Assembly (NCBI GenBank): GCA_029785195.1
Contig: JAFMAD010000003.1
Coordinates: forward strand, 52,049-116,048
DNA: 64,000 nucleotides
Origin: Nitrososphaerota archaeon
GTDB lineage: Archaea > Thermoproteota > Nitrososphaeria > Nitrososphaerales > Gagatemarchaeaceae
Reading direction: 5' to 3'
Shown: piece by piece, positions 1 through 8,204 of the stretch
How positions within the stretch are numbered: position 1 is the first letter of the stretch
How the letters are laid out: each line of letters opens with the position of its first letter
Made by a program: the position numbers and the translations under genes
The notes under the pieces: generated by a model
The model's database searches: none
Seen by the model: the letters and a program-made list of their open reading frames with translations, nothing else
Told to the model about the DNA's origin: nothing

Positions 1-850
1 CCGCCATCTCCCTCTGGGTCACTCGCCGCCCCCTTGATTCGGCCATAGAGAGGGCAGCCTCAGCAGAATAGACGGCAGAGGCGGCCAGGGCGCACGGCCT
101 CCTCCCTGCGATCGCTATCCTGTCGCACCTAGACAGCAGCTCTAGGGCGAGGGACCGGACCGCGCTGAAGTAGGCTGTCTTCGAGACCGAGGCCTTCGCC
201 AACTTCGCATCGAGCCCCGGGTTAGACGAAAGCCTCGCCAGGACCCTGGTCACGCAGTCTTCGGGCCGCTTGGCGAACGTCCTCACCGGGGAGTCCAGGC
301 TGAGCTGTATGATCGACGACGTGGTGACCCTCCGGCCGAGGGCCGCGTAGGCGGAGAGGATCTCCCTGGCGTTCGATGAAGTCACCCCCTCCATCCTGCA
401 GGCAGCCACCAGAGAGTACGCCGAGACCTCTGCGACCGTCATCCTCCGCTTCGTGCGGACGGAGCCCAACACCCTCCTCGCGATGGTCGCAGCCTGGATG
501 CCTACATGCGACGGGAGGGCGAGCTTCTCTGACACCCTCTCAATCAGTTTCGCGCACTCGGTCTCTGACCCGTTCTCTCTCCCCATGAAGTCCGACACGG
601 TCTTGAGGTAGCCGTAGTTCCTCTTCGAGCCCGTTATCCCCATCGTGGCCCGCTCCGTCCTCGTCCCCCACCTCGTCCCCATGAAGCTCCCCAGAGGCTG
701 GTAGCCGAGGCGTTGACCCTGCTGCGACCCTGACCCGTCATTCATCACCGCCTTCTCCCTCACCATCCCGCAGCTCGGGCAGGCGAGCTCGTCCCCTGCG
801 TCGAGAAGAGGGACCGAGCAGTCGGGGCACGACTCTTCCATGGACTGCAT
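1..850 (-). CDS. tfb: Transcription initiation factor TFB (TFIIB-like), 3' end outside the window
   Basis: Reading from 850 leftward gives an open frame that runs off the left edge (about 283 residues present). The N-terminus carries a zinc ribbon (CPDC about residues 8-11, CPSC about 24-27). It is followed by a B-reader-like stretch with GTRWGTRTERAT and two cyclin-like repeats; the second repeat, ending VTQREMA at the edge, is incomplete. TFB recruits RNA polymerase to TATA/BRE promoters. The start at 848-850 is an AUG; a second AUG three codons later (839-841) is equally possible. The family and the zinc ribbon are clear; which TFB paralogue this is cannot be told. It is divergent from dys, with about 160 bp between the two starts. 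Confidence 0.85.
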   Translation of the reverse strand, partial: MQSMEESCPDCSVPLLDAGDELACPSCGMVREKAVMNDGSGSQQGQRLGYQPLGSFMGTRWGTRTERATMGITGSKRNYGYLKTVSDFMGRENGSETECAKLIERVSEKLALPSHVGIQAATIARRVLGSVRTKRRMTVAEVSAYSLVAACRMEGVTSSNAREILSAYAALGRRVTTSSIIQLSLDSPVRTFAKRPEDCVTRVLARLSSNPGLDAKLAKASVSKTAYFSAVRSLALELLSRCDRIAIAGRRPCALAASAVYSAEAALSMAESRGRRVTQREMA

Positions 851-1013
851 TCCCCTGACCTGACAGTGCGGGATCATGTGCACGCTGGACAGCCGGAGTC
901 AGCAAGGAGGGTCGCCGGGGACGTCTGAGCGGAGCAGCCGAGGGGAGGGAGGGACCCGCGCCCCGAAACTGGCCCCAGAACGGTTAAAATCGCAACACCT
1001 GGCGGAGCGACTG

Positions 1014-1955
1014 ATGGCCAGGGTTCCAGGGCTCAAGAAGGTCAGGGACTACCACGTCGCCGCTTCTTCTGACATCGCGGCCCTCCTCGAAGGGATGGGG
1101 GAGGGGGGTGGTTTCATGGGGAGGAGCCTCTACGACGTCGCCTCGACGTATCGAGCCATGTGTTCCAGGGAGGGGTGCGTGAAGTTCCTCTCCTTCCCCG
1201 CGGCCGTGGTCGCCACAGGCCTGAGGGGGGTCCTGGTGGACATGGTGAAGGGTGGCATGGTGGACGCGATAGTCACCACCTGCGGGACCCTCGACCATGA
1301 CATCGCCCGGACACTGGCCGACTACTACTCGGGGAGCTTTGACATGGACGACGTCCGGCTGAAGAAGGCCGGGTATCACCGGCTGGGGAACGTCCTAGTC
1401 CCCCTCGAGGACTACGGCCCGCTGATCGAGAAGCGGATGCAGCCCCTCCTCGGCCGGATATACCGCGAGCGGAGGGCCGTCACCACGGAGGAGCTGACGG
1501 CGGAGATCGGCAGGGACCTCGCATCGGAGCGCTCGCTCCTCTACTGGGCGCAGAAGAAGGGCGTCCCTGTCTTCGTCCCGGGGATCACGGACGGGGCCGT
1601 AGGAAGCCAGATATGGCTCTTCACCGAGAGCCACAGGGACTTCCAGATCGACCTCATCGGGGACGAAAGGCGCCTTTCTGACATATTCTCGGACGCGAAG
1701 GAGGCGGGGGCGCTCGTACTCGGGGGCGGGATCTCCAAGCACCACACGATATGGTGGGCTCAGTTCAGGGGGGGCCTGGACTGGGCATGTTACGTCTCCA
1801 CCGCCCAGGAGACCGACGGCTCCCTGAGCGGAGCCCGCATCAGGGAGGCGGTGTCGTGGGGGAAGGTGAAGGCCAAGGCGAGGCAGGCGAGCATCGACGC
1901 CGAGGTGACGACCGTCCTGCCATTCATCGTCTCCTACGCCCTGACCAAGGCGTAG
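1014..1955 (+). CDS. dys: Deoxyhypusine synthase
   Basis: Transfers the aminobutyl group of spermidine to a lysine of aIF5A, the first step of hypusine formation, using NAD. The 313-residue product has the family landmarks: GGGFMGRSLYDVAS near the N-terminus, TTCGTLDHDIAR, the PVFVPGITDGAVGSQIW stretch, LGGGISKHH (NAD/spermidine region) and the catalytic-lysine motif EAVSWGK near residue 282. The open frame extends upstream to 876. I place the start at AUG 1014 because a TATA-like box (gttaaaat, about 983-990) lies about 25 bp before it, as for other leaderless genes here, and because the upstream extension looks non-conserved. Single gene, followed by hppA after about 50 bp with its own promoter. 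Confidence 0.93.
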   Translation: MARVPGLKKVRDYHVAASSDIAALLEGMGEGGGFMGRSLYDVASTYRAMCSREGCVKFLSFPAAVVATGLRGVLVDMVKGGMVDAIVTTCGTLDHDIARTLADYYSGSFDMDDVRLKKAGYHRLGNVLVPLEDYGPLIEKRMQPLLGRIYRERRAVTTEELTAEIGRDLASERSLLYWAQKKGVPVFVPGITDGAVGSQIWLFTESHRDFQIDLIGDERRLSDIFSDAKEAGALVLGGGISKHHTIWWAQFRGGLDWACYVSTAQETDGSLSGARIREAVSWGKVKAKARQASIDAEVTTVLPFIVSYALTKA

Positions 1956-2009
1956 AACGCGCAGATTCCCTAATTCTTTTAAGGGGAACTTCAAAGGCGC
2001 ACCGTCCGA

Positions 2010-4178
2010 TTGGCTTTCGACTACGGATATCTCGCTGTCGGCGGTGCCGCAGTGGCGCTCCTTTACGCCCTCTATCTCGCTTACTCGGTAAGGAAGCAGG
2101 ACCAGGGGAACCCCAAGATGGTGGAGATAGCGACCGCCGTGAGGCAGGGGGCGGACGAGTTCCTCAGGAGGGAGTACCGGGTGATCACCCCGATAGCCGC
2201 CGTCATCGCCGTCCTGATCTTCGTCTTCATCGACATCCCGTTGAAGACCAACGGCGCGACGGCCGCCGGCTTCCTTGTCGGGGCGTTCCTATCTGCGCTC
2301 GCCGGATACGTCGGGATGGCGATGACCGTCCGCACCAGCTCCAGGACGGCCGAGGCGGCGCGGAAGGGCCTGGGGAGCGCGCTGACCGTCGCCTTCAGGG
2401 GGGGCGGGGTGATGGGGATGGCGGTGGTAGGGTTCGGGCTGCTCGGCGTTTCGCTCTTCTACATAGCCTTCCAGGGGGTCATAGTGACCACCCCCGCGAT
2501 CCTCGCGGGGCTCGGTTTCGGCGCTTCGCTCATCGCCATGTTCATGAGGGTGTCCGGGGGAATCTACACCAAGGCCGCGGACGTAGGGGCCGACCTCGTG
2601 GGGAAGACAGAGGCCGGGATCCCGGAGGACGACCCCCGCAACCCCGCCGTCATCGCTGACAACGTTGGGGACAACGTCGGCGACTGCGCCGGCATGGGCG
2701 CGGACATCTACGAGTCATTCGTAGTCATATCTGTCGCCGTCCTGATCCTCGCGGCGCTCATCACGTCGGGGAGCTCCGCCTACGGGTCGCTCGCTTCGCT
2801 CATCACCGCCAACCAGCTCTTCGTGTTCCCGCTGCTCTTGGGCGCGTCGGGGATAGTCGGGTCGATCCTCGGCGGCCTGTACATCAGGAAGGGGATATCG
2901 AAGAACCCCATGGGCGCGCTCAACACCTCCCTGATGATCTCCGCCGTCATCGCGGTGGCGATAGACGCGGCGGCGAGCGAGTACGTCTTCAAGGGGAACT
3001 CCCTCGGGTGGTCCCTCCTGGCCAGCGCCGTCGTCGGCATAGTCGTCGTGGTCGCCATCGAGAGGGTCGCCGACTATTTCACGTCGTATAGATACAAGCC
3101 AGTGCAGTTCGTGGCCGAGGCGAGCCAGACAGGCGCGGCGACCAACTTCCTCGCAGGCTTCTCCACGGGGCTGCAGAGCACCGCCCCCTCCGCGGTCGTC
3201 CTCGTCCTCGCCATACTCGTGTCCTACTTCATCGGGTACTACGCCACCCCTTCGACGCTGGCCGAGTCGTCGAGGATACTCGTCGGGGTGTACAGCACTG
3301 CCGTGGCCGCGATGGCCGAGCTCTCTCTAACCGGCGTCATAATGTCGATAGACTCGTTCGGGCCCATCACCGACAACGCGAACGGCATAGTCGAGATGGC
3401 TGGGCTCGAGGCGGGAGTGAGGGAGGTGACGGACGAGCTCGACGCCGTAGGGAACACCACCAAGGCGACCACGAAGGCGTTCGCCGTGATGTCCGCGGCC
3501 CTGGCCGCGGTCGCCCTGTTCTTCGCCTTCCAGGACGAAGCGAACACCCTCATCTCGCAGCACGACCTCTTCGCGAAGTACGGCCTCGCACAGGGCGCCT
3601 CCCTAACCTTCGCGCTCAGCGACCCGAGAGTGGTCATAGGCGTCTTCGTAGGGGCGCTCCTCCCGTTCTACTTCTCAAGCTTCCTCATCCAGGCCGTCGG
3701 CCGGGCCGCCATCAAGATGGTGAACGAGGTCAGGCGCCAGTTCAAGGAGATCCCGGGGATCATGGAGGGGACGGCGAAGCCCGACTACGCAAGGTGCGTC
3801 GGGATCAGCACGACAGCCGCCCTGAGGGAGCTCGCCAAGCCCGCGCTCCTCGCGGTGGCGACTCCGCTGGTCGTGGGCTTCATCCTTGGCCCCCTGGCCC
3901 TCGGAGGGCTCCTCATCGGGAGCGTCGCGTCCGGGGTGTTCCTGGCGTTCATGATGACCAACGGCGGGGCAGCCTGGGACAACGCGAAGAAGTACATCGA
4001 GCTCGGCAACTTCGGCGGGAAGAAGACCCCCGTCCACGCCGCCGCCGTGATGGGGGACACGGTGGGCGACCCGTTCAAGGACACCGCGGGTCCCGCCATC
4101 AACTCGCTGATCAAGGTGCTGAACACCATCTCCATCGTGTTCATCTCCGCCATAGTCCTTTTCGCGCTCTTCGTATAG
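2010..4178 (+). CDS. hppA: Membrane-bound proton-translocating pyrophosphatase (K+-independent type)
   Basis: A 722-residue multi-spanning membrane protein that couples PPi hydrolysis to H+ export. The PPi/Mg site is complete: DVGADLVGKTEAGIPEDDPRN followed by NVGDNVGDCAGMGAD around residues 190-232, and the C-terminal GDTVGDPFKDTAGPAIN. The switch segment reads GNTTKAT. Lysine at that position is the known mark of the K+-independent subfamily, where K+-dependent enzymes have alanine. Start is UUG 2010, with a TATA-like tcttttaag about 25 bp upstream, so the mRNA is probably leaderless. The enzyme saves energy from PPi made by the many biosynthetic reactions. No partner genes are needed and none are adjacent. 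Confidence 0.95.
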   Translation: MAFDYGYLAVGGAAVALLYALYLAYSVRKQDQGNPKMVEIATAVRQGADEFLRREYRVITPIAAVIAVLIFVFIDIPLKTNGATAAGFLVGAFLSALAGYVGMAMTVRTSSRTAEAARKGLGSALTVAFRGGGVMGMAVVGFGLLGVSLFYIAFQGVIVTTPAILAGLGFGASLIAMFMRVSGGIYTKAADVGADLVGKTEAGIPEDDPRNPAVIADNVGDNVGDCAGMGADIYESFVVISVAVLILAALITSGSSAYGSLASLITANQLFVFPLLLGASGIVGSILGGLYIRKGISKNPMGALNTSLMISAVIAVAIDAAASEYVFKGNSLGWSLLASAVVGIVVVVAIERVADYFTSYRYKPVQFVAEASQTGAATNFLAGFSTGLQSTAPSAVVLVLAILVSYFIGYYATPSTLAESSRILVGVYSTAVAAMAELSLTGVIMSIDSFGPITDNANGIVEMAGLEAGVREVTDELDAVGNTTKATTKAFAVMSAALAAVALFFAFQDEANTLISQHDLFAKYGLAQGASLTFALSDPRVVIGVFVGALLPFYFSSFLIQAVGRAAIKMVNEVRRQFKEIPGIMEGTAKPDYARCVGISTTAALRELAKPALLAVATPLVVGFILGPLALGGLLIGSVASGVFLAFMMTNGGAAWDNAKKYIELGNFGGKKTPVHAAAVMGDTVGDPFKDTAGPAINSLIKVLNTISIVFISAIVLFALFV

Positions 4179-4246
4179 AGCCAGACGCCACGTGAGACAT
4201 GTAGACGCTCCTGCGCCGACGTTCTTTCCAAAGGAGAAGCTTTATC

Positions 4247-4258
4247 AAGTGATTACTT
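4247..4258. promoter_or_regulatory. Palindromic operator candidate for the ArsR-type regulator
   Basis: The sequence AAGTGATTACTT is a 12-bp near-palindrome (10 of 12 positions symmetric). It lies between a TATA-like tttatc (4241-4246) and the AUG at 4272. Dimeric ArsR proteins bind such sites, and a site overlapping the start of transcription would give autorepression. Placement and symmetry are seen directly; the function is inference. Confidence 0.45.
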
Positions 4259-4271
4259 TAGTATCTGACGC

Positions 4272-4616
4272 ATGGACGCGTTCGTCGCGCTGGCGGAGCC
4301 CCGGAGGCGCAGAGTCATGGAGCTGCTCGCGGCCAGGGGAAAGATGAGTGCTACCCAGATCTGCGAAGAGTTCGAGGTGACCCCGCAGGCTGTCTCGCAG
4401 CACCTGAAGGTCCTGAGGGAAGCGGACCTGATACGCATGGAGAGGCAGGCGCAGCGGCGCATCTACGGCATCAACACCGCGCCTATGGGAGAGGTGAAGG
4501 AATGGGCGGAAAGGGTGACCTCTATGTGGAACAGCAGGTTCGACGCGCTGGCGAAGGCGCTAGAGGACGAGAAGAGGGGAGGGAAAGCGAGCCGGGGGGA
4601 GACCCATGGAAGATGA
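4272..4616 (+). CDS. ArsR-family winged-helix transcriptional regulator
   Basis: A 114-residue protein with the classic layout: ALAEPRRRRVMELLAARGK (helix 1-2), then a helix-turn-helix MSATQICEEFEVTPQAVSQH (about residues 30-49) followed by LKVLREADLI and a wing ending RRIYGIN. No cysteine pair typical of metal sensing is present near the recognition helix, apart from one Cys in the HTH itself. It is more like the regulators paired with SRPBCC (AHSA1) genes than like arsenic sensors. It overlaps the next gene by 11 bp, so the two are one operon. The palindrome at 4247-4258 suggests autoregulation. Confidence 0.85.
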   Translation: MDAFVALAEPRRRRVMELLAARGKMSATQICEEFEVTPQAVSQHLKVLREADLIRMERQAQRRIYGINTAPMGEVKEWAERVTSMWNSRFDALAKALEDEKRGGKASRGETHGR

Positions 4617-5097
4617 AGGCAAGACCGTCGTGATCTCCCGCGTCTTCGACGCCCCGCGCGAGGTCGTCTTCCGGATGTGGACCGACCCTAAGAAGGCGCG
4701 AACCTGGTTCGGGCTCCCCGCGGATGCGAAGTGCGAGGTCTTGGAGATAGACCCGCGCTCGGGCGGGAAGATACACCTGGAATCTAGGAACCCGGACGGC
4801 TCTCTCTACCCTGCGTTCGGCGTCTTCGACGAGGTGATACCGCCCCGGCTGATCACCTTCACTTCCGAGTCCCCGCTCGCGTCGTTCAAGAAGACCACGC
4901 TCCCTGACGGCAGCCCCGCCTGGAAGTGCTTCAACAAGGCCGTCTTCGAGGAGGAAGGGTCCGGGAAGACAAGGCTCACGGTCACGGTCCGCGTGATCAT
5001 GTCCGCGGTCGACCCCATCGAGGACATGGCGGCAGGGTTCGAAGGCGGGTGGGGCGAGTCTCTCGACCTGCTCGCCGCCAATCTCGAGCGATTCTAG
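4606..5097 (+). CDS. SRPBCC / AHSA1-domain protein
   Basis: A 163-residue START-like (SRPBCC) fold protein. The beginning, ISRVFDAPREVVFRMWTDPK, followed by ARTWFG and then GGKIHLESRNPDGS, GVFDEVIPPRLITFT and GGWGESLDLLAANL at the C-terminus are typical of the AHSA1 family, where a deep hydrophobic pocket binds small ligands. The biochemical role is unknown for most members. The start AUG lies inside the ArsR gene (11-bp overlap), so translation is coupled. ArsR-AHSA1 pairs are a common arrangement in prokaryotes. The regulator may respond to a ligand handled by this protein, which is inference. Confidence 0.85.
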   Translation: MEDEGKTVVISRVFDAPREVVFRMWTDPKKARTWFGLPADAKCEVLEIDPRSGGKIHLESRNPDGSLYPAFGVFDEVIPPRLITFTSESPLASFKKTTLPDGSPAWKCFNKAVFEEEGSGKTRLTVTVRVIMSAVDPIEDMAAGFEGGWGESLDLLAANLERF

Positions 5098-5112
5098 GCT
5101 CTACAAACAATG

Positions 5113-5200
5113 AGGTGGGGAAGGGATTCGGACCCTTGTGAATGCGCTCACCGACGCAAAGCGACTGCAGGCGCACGCGTAACCGCTCCGCCACCCCACC
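5113..5200 (-). tRNA. tRNA-Cys (GCA) with a 16-nt intron
   Basis: Read on the minus strand from 5200, the acceptor arm GGTGGGG pairs with CCCCACC, the discriminator is U73 (cysteine identity) and CCA is not encoded. The D arm is GCG...CGC, the anticodon stem TGCGC/GCGCA and the T arm AAGGG/CCCTT with loop TCCGAAT. The anticodon loop CTGCAG-A holds GCA once a 16-nt intron after position 37 is removed. The intron junctions form a bulge-helix-bulge: CUGC/UCGG (3 of 4 pairs), bulges AG^U and UG^A, inner stem CGC-UUU-GCG. A minus-strand TATA-like ataatta lies at about 5224-5231. Confidence 0.92.
5149..5164 (-). other. tRNA-Cys intron (canonical position 37/38)
   Basis: The 16 nt UCGCUUUGCGUCGGUG sit between G37 and A38. 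The internal CGC/GCG stem with a UUU loop, the two three-nucleotide bulges and the short 4-bp helix match the substrate of the archaeal tRNA splicing endonuclease. Removal gives an unbroken 7-nt anticodon loop. Confidence 0.88.
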
Positions 5201-5302
5201 GCGAGGGCGCCTCCTCAGCGACGATAATTATGCGTTGCAGAGGCGGAGCCACGACGCGAGCCCGGCGCAAGGGTAAATAGCGCGGCCGGGCCGCATGGCG
5301 CC

Positions 5303-6286
5303 ATGAGTAAAGACGAAGGGAACGTCTTCCCAGGGAACTGGGACGTCGTGTCCGAGACGCTCCTGCGGACGTACGACCTCTGGTTCCCACAGAACTGGGC
5401 TCCCGCAGACCTGCCGTGGGACGAGTGCGACGCGAAGAACTTCTCGTCCGACGAAGGGGTGGCGCAGGCGTACTGGCTCTCGAAGCTCGCGCTGTTCGAG
5501 AAGTCAGGGATCGGGGCCTTCGGCGCCGCGGCCGTCCAGGCTGCCACGCACCAGTTCGAGGACCCAACCAAGAAGTTCCTGTCCGCCGTCGCGTTCGACG
5601 AGTGCAGGCACGACGAAGTCTGCCGGAGGGCGTGCGCCCGGGTCTGCCCCAACTTCCCCTACAGGTTCAAGCCGAAGTCCAAGCTCGAGGAGAAGGCCCA
5701 CAGGAACATCATGGCGCTCTACGAGAACGGCGCCCGCTACTGGACCGCCTTCAACCAGGCTTGGGGGAAGTACCCCCTGGAGCTGATATTCTCCAGCTTC
5801 TTCTTCGCCGAGATAGGAGCCCAGCTCATCTTCAAGGAGGTGGGCGAAAGGTCTACCAACAAGGTGTACGCGTCGGCTTTCAGGGACATCACCAGGGACG
5901 AGTCCCGCCACCTCACCGGCACCCTTGCGATGCTCGAGCGCCTCGCGGAGAGGATGAGCAAGGACGACAAGGCGATGATCTCGAGGCAGCTCAAGCACGG
6001 CTTCATCTACCTCTCGCCGCTGCTGTTCAGGCCGATGCGCGACTTCTGGAAGCTCCCCGGTGACTTCTTCGAGTACGACCAGAAGCTCGAGGACCTGGCG
6101 GCCAAGTCAGGGCTCGGGGTCCCCAAGGTGGAAGACCGCTCTGAAGCATGGCTGAAGGCCATATCCCGCCACAGGTCGAAGATAGAGGGGCTCGGGATAC
6201 CCGTCCCCGAGATAAAGGAGATCGGCCTGGCGGGGCTCGAGGTGGACGTGAAGAAGGGGGACGAGATAATCGCTACGCCGCTCTAG
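5303..6286 (+). CDS. Diiron ferritin-like (R2/AurF-type) oxidoreductase candidate
   Basis: A 327-residue all-helical protein with the ligand set of a four-helix-bundle dimetal centre: Glu66 (ALFEKSG), Glu100-x-x-His103 (DECRH), Glu170 (FFAEIGAQ) and Glu200-x-x-His203 (DESRH). The two ExxH motifs plus two single glutamates are what class I ribonucleotide reductase R2 proteins, R2-like oxidases and AurF-like N-oxygenases share. No R2 tyrosyl-radical partner gene (large subunit) is nearby, so an oxygenase or oxidase role is more likely than nucleotide reduction; the substrate is unknown. TATA-like gtaaatag lies at about 5272-5279, 24 bp before the AUG. The 3' end overlaps the convergent MFS gene by 14 bp. 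Confidence 0.75.
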   Translation: MSKDEGNVFPGNWDVVSETLLRTYDLWFPQNWAPADLPWDECDAKNFSSDEGVAQAYWLSKLALFEKSGIGAFGAAAVQAATHQFEDPTKKFLSAVAFDECRHDEVCRRACARVCPNFPYRFKPKSKLEEKAHRNIMALYENGARYWTAFNQAWGKYPLELIFSSFFFAEIGAQLIFKEVGERSTNKVYASAFRDITRDESRHLTGTLAMLERLAERMSKDDKAMISRQLKHGFIYLSPLLFRPMRDFWKLPGDFFEYDQKLEDLAAKSGLGVPKVEDRSEAWLKAISRHRSKIEGLGIPVPEIKEIGLAGLEVDVKKGDEIIATPL

Positions 6287-7454
6287 GCCGCCAGCTCTCC
6301 ACCATGAGCAGGACTGGCACCACGAAGGCCAGGGTGAGCGCCCCGCTCCAGAGCCATCCGGCCCGGTACCCGTACGCGTCGACCAGATATGAGAAGAATA
6401 TCGGAGGGAAGAACGACCCCGTCAGAGACAGGCTGTTGACCCACGCCACCGCCAGGCTCTCGTACTCGCTCCCAGCCCTGTTGAGCTCCCTCGCGCCTGC
6501 GAAGGCGAAGGTGTAGCCGACCCCAGACACCAGGCCGCCCAGGGCTGCGCAGACCGCCGCCGCGAGCACGGATGGATATGAGCCCAGCGAGAGGGCGGCC
6601 GCGCTCCCCACGAGGGACGCGACCATCACCATCCTGTGCTTCGAGAGCGCGTCGAAGGCGCGCCCGCCCCAGAGCGAAGTGAATATGGGGATCACGTAGA
6701 CCATGGATGTGACCCCGCTGGCCAGGGCCGCCGAAGCGGAAAGCGACCGCACCCCGTAGAGGGTCATGAAGCCGGCGATGTCGGTGGCCGCCACCCCGAA
6801 CCCCACCGTCCCTATCCCCAGGAGGACCAGCTCCCTGTCCCTGATCACCGCGACGAGCGCCTTCCTGTCTATCCTGGGGACCTTCCCCGCCGCCCCCTCC
6901 GGGACGAAGAGCGCCACGAGCGCCGCGGTCGCCACCCCCATCGCTCCCGCCATCAAAAAGCTCGGCCTCCACCCCGTCGCGGTCGCGATGACCACCCAAC
7001 CGAATATCCCGGCGATTCCCCCGAGGTCGAAGGCGGAGTTCATCACGCCGACCCCCATCCCGGACTTCTCCCCGCGGAGCAACCTCGCGATGATGATCAC
7101 GGACGGCGCGAACACGAAGGCCATCCCCCACCCGACGAGGAACCTGAGCACCGCGACCTCGGCGACGGTTGAGGCGACGGACGTAGCGATGACCGACGCC
7201 GAGTAGATGAGTATCCCGACCACCACGACCCTCTTGGGGCCCCACCTCGCGGCGATGACCCCTCCTGGCACCTGCAAGAGCCCGAGCCCCAGATAGAACG
7301 TCGCGGTGATGAGCCCGAGCCCAGAAACCCCTGTCCTGAGGTCTGGCCCCATCAGGTAGAATATCGCCCCGACGTTGACCCAGTTGATGGCGTAGACCAC
7401 CCGCGCGATCACCAGCGACCCGAGGGCCCGCGGGTTCTGCGTCGACCTGCTCAA
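6273..7454 (-). CDS. Major facilitator superfamily transporter
   Basis: A 393-residue membrane protein with about 12 hydrophobic segments in two six-helix halves. The MFS signature loop between helices 2 and 3 is visible as VIAARWGPKRVV, and the cytosolic mid-protein loop as VPRIDRKALVAVIRDREL. The N-terminal half resembles nitrate/oxalate-type carriers only loosely, so the substrate cannot be assigned. The minus-strand start at 7454 is preceded by a TATA-like gattaaag (about 7481-7488). Convergent with the diiron protein, with overlapping 3' ends. Confidence 0.85.
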   Translation of the reverse strand: MSRSTQNPRALGSLVIARVVYAINWVNVGAIFYLMGPDLRTGVSGLGLITATFYLGLGLLQVPGGVIAARWGPKRVVVVGILIYSASVIATSVASTVAEVAVLRFLVGWGMAFVFAPSVIIIARLLRGEKSGMGVGVMNSAFDLGGIAGIFGWVVIATATGWRPSFLMAGAMGVATAALVALFVPEGAAGKVPRIDRKALVAVIRDRELVLLGIGTVGFGVAATDIAGFMTLYGVRSLSASAALASGVTSMVYVIPIFTSLWGGRAFDALSKHRMVMVASLVGSAAALSLGSYPSVLAAAVCAALGGLVSGVGYTFAFAGARELNRAGSEYESLAVAWVNSLSLTGSFFPPIFFSYLVDAYGYRAGWLWSGALTLAFVVPVLLMVESWRPRAA

Positions 7455-7489
7455 TCGCAGGACGCCCGGCTCCCTTCCCCTTTAATCAA

Positions 7490-7765
7490 ATCGCAGGGGA
7501 TGGAATCGCGCCCCTCCAGAGCTGCGAGGCGAGAATCAGGTTCTTTGGTTGCAAATCGGCCTGCGCCCAAGGTTCCGCCCGGTGACGCGCCCCCATGCGC
7601 CACGCCGCGATTGCCGAAATCAGAGATGCGAGACGGTAAGAGCTCCCCGGAGCCGCTGAATCTCGAAGATTCTGGAACGCTTCTGCTTCGGCACCTAGGC
7701 GTTGGAATCCCAAATCGCCCCCAGAATCGCGTCAGAACCTAAAAAACCTCAATTTGAGCCCCTTT
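7490..7765. other. Intergenic stretch between MFS and DUF5679 genes
   Basis: About 280 bp. The left part holds the MFS promoter on the minus strand. The right end has a run of six A (7741-7746) and, at 7773-7780, the TATA box of the next gene. No convincing gene, tRNA or snoRNA-like element is visible; the short open frames here do not look coding. Confidence 0.4.
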
Positions 7766-7817
7766 GGCTCAGGTTTATATAGCAAACTGCCCGGATTGGC
7801 TGCCGAGGCAAATCGCA

Positions 7818-7967
7818 GTGGTAACCGGATACTGCGTCTACGAGAAGAAGAAAAATCGGGAGATCAAGAATCCCAAGCAAATCAAACTGAAGAACGGCCG
7901 CCCAGCGATCAAGGGCACCTGCGCCTCGTGTGGAAAGGCCATCTTCAGGATTGGTAAGCTGAAGTAG
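7818..7967 (+). CDS. Small DUF5679-type zinc-ribbon-like protein
   Basis: A 49-residue basic protein. The core KNGRPAIKGTCASCG followed by KAIFRIGK is characteristic of the archaeal DUF5679 family; the C-terminal CASCG knuckle and an N-terminal Cys (GYCVYEKK) remain. The usual second N-terminal cysteine is replaced by Tyr-Glu, so zinc binding may be altered. The start is set at GUG 7818. A strong TATA box (tttatata, 7773-7780) would start the mRNA near 7800. The frame is open further upstream to 7764, but that would lie before the transcription start. A T-rich stretch at 7984-7993 may end the transcript. Function unknown. Confidence 0.75.
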   Translation: MVTGYCVYEKKKNREIKNPKQIKLKNGRPAIKGTCASCGKAIFRIGKLK

Positions 7968-8204
7968 GTTCTAGTCTCCCGTTCCTTTTATTTCAGAACC
8001 AGCTAGGCGCTCCCCGCTCTCCCCCTCCGCGAGGTACCTCGGCTCAAGTCGCTGAGGCCGACCGCGGCCAGGGCCGCCGCGACGACCGACGCACCGGCTG
8101 CCGCTATTGGCTTGGGAGCCGGCGTCCAACCTCCCCAACTCCGCTCCCGTCCGGCCTCCTCCCCTGCTCTCCTTTTTAATCAAGGCTCCCGGCGGAGCTC
8201 GGCC

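Noticed and set aside
8026..8160. Small Ala-rich hydrophobic frame on the minus strand upstream of cysS
   Set aside because: No start codon or promoter, and Ala-rich frames are frequent by chance at this GC content.
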